In this document: piece by piece, positions 57,191 through 64,000 of the stretch
How positions within the stretch are numbered: position 1 is the first letter of the stretch
Layout: each line of letters begins with the position of its first letter
Source: Haplomitrium mnioides
Taxonomy: Eukaryota > Marchantiophyta > Haplomitriopsida > Calobryales
Reading direction: 5' to 3'
Assembly: GCA_049999725.1 (NCBI GenBank)
Contig: JBNGIS010020264.1
Coordinates: forward strand, 37,718 to 101,717
DNA: 64,000 bases
The notes under the pieces: generated by a model
Databases searched by the model: none
Told to the model about the DNA's origin: nothing
What the model saw: the letters and a program-made list of their open reading frames with translations, nothing else
Made by a program: the position numbers and the translations under genes

Positions 57191-59241
57191 ATTTCCCCTT
57201 CCCCTTCTTGATCTTGATTTTTTGAAAATTCTGTTACAAGAAAAAGGCAGGTCGGGAGCTTGCCTATAGAGTATTCTGAATAGATTGTTGAGCAATTTTG
57301 TGTTTGTTCGGACATGGTTCTAACTTTCAAGCAACTCGGTTAAGTTGGGGATCTTAATTTTCACTAGCTTCTATATCTCTTCGACGTCGATACACATCGA
57401 CTCTTCCGCTTCCTTCTTGACAAGCTTTCGCAGACAACATTTGCAAGTCAAGAACGAGTCTCCCTAAATGGACATGAGGACAACTAATGTCTTGAAACTC
57501 AATCTTTCGGGTATTCTGACGGAAAAGTTGAAAGCAAAGATGAAGTATGTGGATGAAGTTTTGATAGGAGCAGATATCAATGACCAGGATTTGGCATGTA
57601 GAAGAGAGTGGACAGCCTTCATCCATATTCCTCTCATTCTATTGAATTACTAAGGGGACAGAGGGCCTCTTATCGATAACCCCTGCAAGATTATTTTCTT
57701 ATCAAGAAATTTGACCAGAACATGGCGAGGTGTGGAGTAGGCTGAAGTGTTGGAAAAGGATCTGTGAGGAGCAGCCAAGTTGTGAGCAGCTGCAATACTT
57801 AACCTTTGTCAAGGAAATCCAAAAAGGATGGGAATAACAAGCTGTTTGTGTTTTTTATCCTTGTCCAACCGGTGCAGAGAAGTTGATTCCTTCATCAAAC
57901 GCTAGTAAATTGTTTTGACAATAGAAGATATGATCTTATTAAGTGTTTACTCCTTTTAGAATAGAAGAGGGCATCCTTTATTTTGCCATGCTCGTCTGCT
58001 GAAGGTTGTTAGATCAAGGAGGGTGTTTTTATTTGTCAAGGCAATAAGATGACAAAGTCTGGTCGCCATAATGCTCGCTAGGTTTTTTGGAGAATGTGAA
58101 CGTCTCCTTAACAAGAAAAGCTCCTTGCCTTGCATTACCAAGGTGATGCATTATATTCAACACTACAGATCTCATACGCATCCAAGAAGTCCCGCCTGCA
58201 ACTGTTGAGCAGTTTTTACCCCTTTTCTTGGATCTGAATAAAGAGGATTTTGGCACCACTTCTGCTAAGAGTCTAGTGCAATGTGTAATTATTGGACAGA
58301 GAAGATCAGCTCAAAGTATACAAATTTCCAAATCAAGGACACGGGTGTGTGACCCTAGACCAATAACAATTTGAATTCTTAGGCAAAAGTGCAATTTGCA
58401 TCTTAAGGCTGGGAACAGTTACTTGGATCTGCAATTCAAAATCTTCATTCTTGGAATACAATGCTATTAGAATGGGTGAAGTTTGATCAAGGGCAGAATG
58501 CCTAGAATTATTTTTACAAAGGCAACAGGAGGGGTTTGTAGACCAAAGTTTTCATGGGGTGCTTGGTGTTCCTTAATGGTTTTGTAAAACAATACAGGGG
58601 GCTGATGGATGAGCTATTTCAACATGGGTTTTCTTAAGGTTCAACGTTGCTTATTTCTTGGGCAGTGGATAAGTATGTGTGCTTGAAAAGGAGGAGGTGG
58701 AGCTCTATTTCTTAACACAGAGTTGTTGGTTGTGTAAGAGGTATCTTCTTGAGAAATGTCCCTTCTCTTGAGTCTACAAAAATCTGCACGGTGATTAACT
58801 TGGAAATATGGAGAAGGCCTTAGGAGAACATGGTATGGAAACCCTCAAGGAAAAGAGCGGATTGGACACACATGGATTCTCTTGAGAGCTTCAAAGACTG
58901 AAAATTTGAAAAAAGATTAGAAAGGAACTATGGACCTTGAAGATCAATGGTTGAAGTGGAGAAGGACGAACAAGGGTGGTAAGGAGAAACCATTTGCCTA
59001 TTTTCAGCAAAGAAAAGGAAACTGAAGAAGCTCCATGGCAGTATGTCTGCTTGCAGCTTCTGTGGCTCTTGATGTCTATTTTGCGGTGAGAGAAGAAGTT
59101 GGGGTAGAGAGGAGTACGGCGACAAACAAGTAATCAATCGCGTCGCAATTTGGTTGCAAATTTTTGGTTTGCAGTTGTTGGCAGAGTGTTTGCAATCTCA
59201 TTAGCTACAACCTTATCTTGCGTGAATGAGCTATTGGAATC
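57191..59241. other. Element 2 interior, unassigned segment
   Basis: About 2 kb with no donor gene securely identified. An open frame at 57,468-57,653 (LNLSGILTEKLKAKMKYVDE) is unidentified. A stretch near 58,190-58,250 (PATVEQFLPLFLDLNKEDFG) faintly recalls HEAT-repeat text of PP2A scaffold subunits, too short to call. Confidence 0.35.
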
Positions 59242-59616
59242 ATGGAAGTTCAGATAAGTGGTAAACCAATCGATTCCATATTGGAGAGAGTGTCATGTAT
59301 GAACATTCTTTCTTCTGACTACCTCAAAGAGTTGCACAGGCTCAAAACATATCATGAAGTGATTGATGAGATCTACACTTAGGTGGACCACGTGAGCCTA
59401 GGATGACTGGAAACTGTCAAGGTCCATCAACTGTGTTTTGTCTGCTTTACAAAATTTTCACCATGAAGCTGTCAGTAAAGTAGTTGCAAAGGTTGTTGAA
59501 TCACGAAATCAATGGTAGAATTACAACCATGGGAGTATATGTTCACGATCTTCTTCTTGATTGGTATTACTTTGACACTCTGTTTCTACAAATACTTTTA
59601 CCTACCATGCAACCTT
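59242..59616 (+). pseudogene. PRP38B-like splicing factor fragment with an internal deletion
   Basis: Starts at its own ATG: MEVQISGKPIDSILERVSCM, then NILSSDYLKELHRLKTYHEV and IDEIYT. After a stop and a +1 shift come RMTGNCQGPSTVFCLLYKIF and TMKLSVK, a stop, LQRLLNH. About 45 residues expected next (the 'SPYIRAxGFLYLRY...' part) are missing, and the frame resumes at INGRITTMGVYVHDLLLDWY then YFDTLF. This is the N-terminus and PRP38 domain of plant PRP38B/SRL1-type spliceosome proteins. No intron is present across the captured length. The clean in-frame loss near 59,506-59,511 could be exon skipping before capture or a later deletion. Confidence 0.88.
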
Positions 59617-60067
59617 GAGTAGTAGAAGACTTGCTGCAAGATGTTTGAGAGAGGAAAATTTACAAGGTGAGACTAATGGCACTATAACTAGAATGGAAAT
59701 AATTCTTGAATTGCAGCAATCTAAAAACAAATGCAGGATACAGGCACGGGACAATGGATGTCCAATCACAATAAGGCTTAGATGGGATCTATTATTGTTT
59801 TATTCCAATATATGGTGGAAGTGAGCTTTGAGTGGATGGAGGTGGAGAATTCCAAATCAATATTCAACAAGGATGAGGTAAAGAATTTGGAAGAGAGATG
59901 GCAGGAGTTCTAATGTGATTGTAGACACTTCAGGAGCACAAGTCAAATCATTCGACAAGAAGGCACCTTTTGAAGATTTGGATGCCAGAATTAGGATTCA
60001 TGGTAAGGGAGATTGTGGATTGAGGAGTAGTTCTGTTATGGGCACAAGTGTGGTTTTTCGTAGATCT
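59617..60067. other. Element 2 interior, unassigned segment
   Basis: Short plus-strand frames (59,615-59,824 and 59,915-60,181) with no recognised family. Confidence 0.35.
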
Positions 60068-60743
60068 GGCCTAGAAATTGAGACCAAAAAACTAAAAAAG
60101 CAGCAATCAAGCCAAGGCTGTCTTTGGGTGATAGTTGTTTGTAGGCTGCAAGGAGATCAGAAATCTAGAAAGGGTGTCTGACCCTTGCTTGTGGAGTTGG
60201 CAAAGTGTTTATTTAGTTGGTTGTTTTTTGTTGAAGTTGGAGTTGGAGAGGAAGGTTGGTGAAGTGCAAGGCATCATCATGGCTGAGTTTTCCCGTTACC
60301 TCCTGAGAGTGGCAGAAACTCAGCATGAAGATCGACGATCAAAACCTGTTTTCGGAAACTGATGACACCAACATGGAGTTGTGGCAGCTTGTCACTGCCA
60401 TACGTGATGAGGCTGGAGGGTCCAAAGCTTTGTGTTGACTCCACAAGGTGAAAACCGCACAGAGTACAACTTGAGTAGCAAGTAGGATGGATTAGAGAGA
60501 TATGGAACTAGGAATCTGGACATTGTTCGGGGGAAAATCAATACCTTGTCTTGGATTTTTATTCAAGGAGTGAGACAAAGAATATATAAAGCTAAAAGTA
60601 TTACCTTTCAGCTCTTTGTCATGTACTTTGTCTTTCAGCCCTCCTCTCTCTCATGTGTCATGTTTGTCATGTGTATTGTTATGTATGTATATATAGGTAG
60701 AGTAGGGCTCCTCCCCGTATGCTCTGCGCTTCTCGTCATAACA
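60068..60743 (+). repeat. Shared right-end block (copy 2)
   Basis: Partner of 21,596-22,268. The conserved small frame (MAEFSRYL-x-RVAETQHEDRR) is at 60,280-60,345, a TATATAAAG box near 60,583, GTAGGGCTCCTCCCC near 60,700, and the CATAACA end at 60,743. Confidence 0.82.
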
Positions 60744-61239
60744 ATCCAACATTGGGCAGCTGATGTTTTCTCAAACATCTTTAGTCAATTAACGATACGT
60801 TTGCAAATCAATTTGTAGTTGACTACTAGTTGGACATTCCTTGCTTCTTTCCTAATCTACCATTGCATTATAGAGCTTAGAGTGAGAGATTGTTGTTGAT
60901 GCCCTTTGAAAATTCTATCACTATTGTGATGCAACTCTCATTCATCTAATTTTCCCTCGATGTAGAGTGCCTAACAACAAGTGTTTGAATGCTCTTTCCT
61001 ATGATTGCAGCTTGTGTTCCACGCCTAATCATCCCTGGGATTTTTCATATCTGATATGTTCTACTCTGCAATCTCCCTCTAAACTAGTACCCTTGTCTTA
61101 CTTTGACTTTGACCAATATAGTCGTCTCTTAGAGCTGATATAGAACTCAACTAATAGCCAAGACCCAAAAGTGAAGTGAACTGTAACACAAACACTCATA
61201 GCTTGAAAATTGCTCAAAAAATAACACAATTTCACTATA
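60744..61239. other. Unassigned AT-rich DNA
   Basis: No gene or element recognised between element 2 and the CACTA fragment. Confidence 0.4.
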
Positions 61240-61700
61240 ATACTACCAACATACCACCCAATGAGTGAGGTTTCCCCTATGCCTCACTCGTAGTGCAACA
61301 TGTATTACATAAGAAATCTCAATGAATCTTCCAATAGATATCTTTTGACCATTGACGCCTCTAGACGTGCATTGTTTAATACATATCTCTTCAATATCTT
61401 GAAATTTGTCTTTGTTAGATATATCCATTTTCTTGAAACTAGGTAACAAAGTTCTAGTTCCTTGACTAAATGAATCAGCAAATGCGACATCAAATCAAAG
61501 AAGCTTGGTGGAAAATGGAGTTCAAGCATACAAAGGGCAAATGCAAAATATGTTATGACCAACCAAACACCTGAATAAAGTGATCTCATTGTTGCCAATG
61601 GAAGAATCTATTGCATGAGGTAGTGGAAATCATGATTTTTCAATCCATAAAAGTTTTGGGATTTCAAAACACACTTTTGTCAAAGAGCCTCAAAAACCAA
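61240..61700 (-). pseudogene. CACTA (En/Spm) transposase fragment, DUF4218 region
   Basis: Read downward from about 61,700: NFYGLKNHDFHYLMQ, a stop, ILPLATMRSLYSGVW, then LHFPPSFFDLMSHLLIHLVK, ELELCYLVSRKWIYLTKTNF and KRYVLNNARLEASMVKRYLL. The 'GLKSHDxHxLMQ' and 'FPPxFFDxMxHLxxHL' motifs are the DUF4218 signature found C-terminal to the TNP2 transposase in plant CACTA DNA transposons. The catalytic TNP2 part and CACTA termini are not seen. At least one stop breaks the frame. Confidence 0.87.
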
Positions 61701-62664
61701 TAGAAGCTTTTAATGTCATTAAAACTTGTAAGAACTTGCTCTTCTTAGTCTTGCTCAAGCAATTTGGGGCACATATCATCAATTTCTTCTATGCTTTTGG
61801 TATGTGTGGATCTGAATTAGGTACAAACCACAAATGTTGTCGCATGTGCATACAAATGTTGTCACATGTGCAATTGCTTCATGTTTTCTTGGATAGAGAC
61901 AATATATATTTTTCCTAATAATAGTGTTGCAGGCAAGATTATTTTCACAATACATAGAATCCAAGCGCTAGTTGATGAGTAGCTATTGCAAAGGAAAGAG
62001 TCACAGCTATCTTTGCTATTTTCTTGAGTAATGAAAAGACTATGACAATATGACAAATTTGCAATGAATGCACAAAGTTTAGAAAGGAGTATATCTTCTT
62101 ACTACTTACATTCCAATAATGCAACATGAATAGGTAAGGTTTTTGCTTATCTCCATGGTTCTTTGTTGGGCATTCAACATTATTGACCTTTGCTTCTAAT
62201 ATGCTCAAGCTAGCTCTTGCTAAGGCCTCTTCACCCCATTGCTCTTGATCTGTACTTGGCCTCCTTGGTGGTATAAATTGTATCTCCAATGTACCATCAA
62301 AGTGGTTTGCTATATCTTTGTTGTGAAACTAATACTGTGGTGGTAGATATTGACAATGTACTTCAATTTTTTCACATGCTTTGATCTACAAGCCACATGA
62401 ATTTGGGTCAAAAATCACACAACCTATGTAGCAAGAGTGTTGTTGGCTGGATATCAATTTATATATAGAATAATCATTGATTTTCTATATTACCATTTTT
62501 TCAACTTGAGTTGTTGGAACAAAGTAGATGGCATTAACTCATAAAAAAACCACTACTATGAACCAAGACAAACAACTTAAAACATGTAATTTATTTTTTT
62601 TCAAGGAAAAATTGACATTTTTAGGTTCAAAACAAGGTAAAAAAAAAGGCATACTTACCGAAAA
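61701..62664. other. Unassigned DNA near the CACTA fragment
   Basis: A minus-strand open frame at 62,289-61,945 (IQFIPPRRPSTDQEQWGEEA) and weak coding-like text upstream of it (62,300-62,450) may be further CACTA-derived sequence, but I cannot assign it. Confidence 0.35.
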
Positions 62665-62764
62665 NNNNNNNNNNNNNNNNNNNNNNNNNNNNNNNNNNNN
62701 NNNNNNNNNNNNNNNNNNNNNNNNNNNNNNNNNNNNNNNNNNNNNNNNNNNNNNNNNNNNNNNN
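62665..62764. other. Assembly gap (100 N)
   Basis: Exactly 100 N. It lies between the CACTA fragment and the second ParB-like family copy, so the 5' exon of that copy may be hidden or lost here. Confidence 0.99.
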
Positions 62765-62885
62765 GTTTTTATTAAAATGTTGAAAATTTCAAAGTCAATC
62801 AAAGATTGGAAGTTTTGTTTTTTTTCATATAAACTTGAAATTTGGATAGAAGACATTCCAATACCATAAATTTCCAATACTTATG

Positions 62886-62935
62886 GGAGTCCAAGCATGC
62901 ATGGACTTGTGTGCACTCTCAAATGTAAACTCGTG
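62886..62935. repeat. Remnant of the palindromic intron repeat
   Basis: GGGAGTCCAAGCATGCATGGACTTGTGTGCAC-like text, one or two units related to the arrays at 1.1 and 3.0 kb, placed upstream of the exon just as in copy A. Confidence 0.55.
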
Positions 62936-63026
62936 TGTAATCTCATTCTTCTTCCTATTTTTGAAAACTCTTCTTTTATATGCTTTGGTTTCCTTTTAGG
63001 CTCTAATAGCTCTTCTTTTGTTTCAG

Positions 63027-64000
63027 GCTCCATATTTCCTTCTTGATTTTGTGAATATGTACCTTGATGCAAAATTGGTGTTCTCTCTTAAAATCTTGAA
63101 AGTCAAACAAGGTTTATCTCTTGTTGAATGCATTTTGCACCCAAGTGCAACAACCTTTTCTTACATGGTGACTAGTGGACCCCTAGCTTCAAAGAAGAGG
63201 AAAGCACTAGAGCCTATAGAAGGCTTAACCAAGATAGAACTAACTCTACTAAAGAAAAAAACAGATTCTAGCCAAGCCTCTTTGTGTCCAGCCACTTCCT
63301 CAATTTCTATCTTTTCCAAGTTCTCCTCAATCAAATTCTTCTTCTTCAACTTTGAATGGCTTAAAAGAGGAGTTGGAGCCTCAACCCCAGCTACAGACAC
63401 CAATGTCAAGGAAAAAGTGGCTTGGGTAAGGAATAAAGACATTCTAGGAAAGAGAGCTTATGATTCTTAGGCAAATTCTGAGAAGGACAAGAATAAGATT
63501 CAGAAGTTTGCAATCTAGCACTATAGGGTTTGACAGGAGACAATAACAGTTTGTGTGAAGAATTTCAATCTACCAAAAGTTGGGATAGAGAACTAGGGGC
63601 ATTTTTAGATAAAACGTTTGAGTGAAGCTTTTGTAGAGTTTCTGGCACAATACATGCCAACAAAAAGTGTTCGTATTCTTTTTTTATTGTGGTGGTAGAC
63701 CTAAAGTGTGGTTTTAAAGATAAGTTAGAGCTCAACATCAATATATACACGATTGTCGTGGGAAATCACAATATTGCGGCATAGTAGTTTTTTTGTTACC
63801 AAGTATGAAGGAAAGAATCCAATCCTCTTACTCTGCAAATGTTATATGTACATCCATCTAATGCCATATAAAACATGCATTTTTTCTATGGATGACAATT
63901 ATGACCAAAGATATTGGCTAGAGATGACCTCAATCTAGAAGAGCAAGTATTAGCACCAATGTTTTAAGTAAAGCGAGATGATTTCATCCGAGAAGTTGAG
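63027..64000 (+). pseudogene. Broken copy B of the multi-copy plant gene family (runs off the window)
   Basis: Exon-like sequence begins after a good acceptor (TTTGTTTCAG at 63,017-63,026): APYFLLDFVNMYLDAKL, then LHPSATTFSYMVTSGPLASK and KRKALEPIEGL, matching copy A (LHPSAATF, KELEPIEA). Further on, ETITVCVKNFNLPKVGIEN, a stop, then LSEAFVEFL, and near 63,900 DDNYDQRYWLEMTSI, parallel to ETITIRLENFNLPKSEIDN, LNEDFVELL and YRLEMTSI in copy A. Many stops and shifts. The ParB-like YEI...GSH motif has decayed here. It continues past the window edge. Confidence 0.6.

Larger units (their letters stand above)
56746..60743 (+). mobile_element. Gene-capturing TG...CA element 2 (4.0 kb)
   Basis: Begins TGTTAGGTCAGG and ends CGTCATAACA. 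The left ~223 bp and right ~676 bp match element 1; the interior does not. It carries pieces of a chloroplast-type aldolase gene and a PRP38B-like gene. The bases next to the ends (CTTTG on the left, ATCCA on the right) do not form a target duplication, so either the site has mutated or an end is slightly off. Like element 1 it shows no long LTR pair or long inverted repeats and no transposition protein. Confidence 0.8.

Noticed and set aside
58190-58290. PP2A scaffold (HEAT repeat) fragment in element 2
   Set aside because: About 20 residues of weak similarity only; not enough to call.

Overview
The window is nuclear DNA from a large, repeat-rich land-plant genome. The evidence is fragments of plant host genes (a chloroplast-type fructose-bisphosphate aldolase, a UPL3-like ubiquitin ligase, a CSI1-like cellulose synthase interactor, a PLS-type PPR protein and a PRP38B-like splicing factor), Ty3/gypsy, Ty1/copia, LINE and CACTA remnants, AT-rich intergenic DNA, and three assembly gaps of exactly 100 N. 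The density of old, broken retroelements would fit a gymnosperm or another large-genome plant, but the species cannot be fixed from sequence alone. I see no intact host gene, no tRNA or rRNA, and no CRISPR.

Layout. 0.5-3.4 kb: a broken copy of an unclassified multi-copy plant gene family (weak ParB-like motif), with one 24-bp palindromic minisatellite in its apparent intron and another just downstream. 3.6-4.0 kb: a related ~37-bp repeat. 4.4-6.9 kb: gypsy remnant, minus strand. 9.5-10.4 kb: protease region of another gypsy family, minus strand. 11.2-13.8 kb: a 23-bp tandem array followed by repetitive DNA holding a ~1.1-kb tandem duplication. 13.9-29.4 kb: a three-level nest, minus strand: a LINE split by a gypsy element with two ~1.75-kb LTRs, itself split inside integrase by a 4.2-kb element with TG...CA ends carrying host gene pieces. 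29.4-33.7 kb: mostly unassigned DNA, one unknown ORF and palindromic repeats. 33.7-39.9 kb: a copia element with very short (~112 bp) LTRs and a CATAT target duplication. 40-43 kb: a 37-bp repeat array and a possible CACTA trace. 44-46 kb: integrase and chromodomain of a chromovirus, plus TG and CT microsatellites. 48.0-56.5 kb: a second copy of the nested gypsy family, plus strand, with a truncated 3' LTR. 56.7-60.7 kb: a second gene-fragment-carrying element. 61.2-61.7 kb: CACTA transposase (DUF4218) fragment. 62.8-64 kb: a second broken copy of the ParB-like family.

The most interesting signal is the pair of elements at 18,038-22,268 and 56,746-60,743. They share a ~225-bp left end and a ~675-bp right end, but their interiors differ: one holds UPL3, PPR and CSI1 pieces, the other aldolase and PRP38B pieces. 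The first is bounded by a 5-bp target duplication (GTGGT), and removing the element plus one duplication restores the host integrase frame. No long LTR or long inverted repeat is visible, so these look like a non-autonomous, gene-capturing (transduplicating) transposon family whose class I cannot assign.
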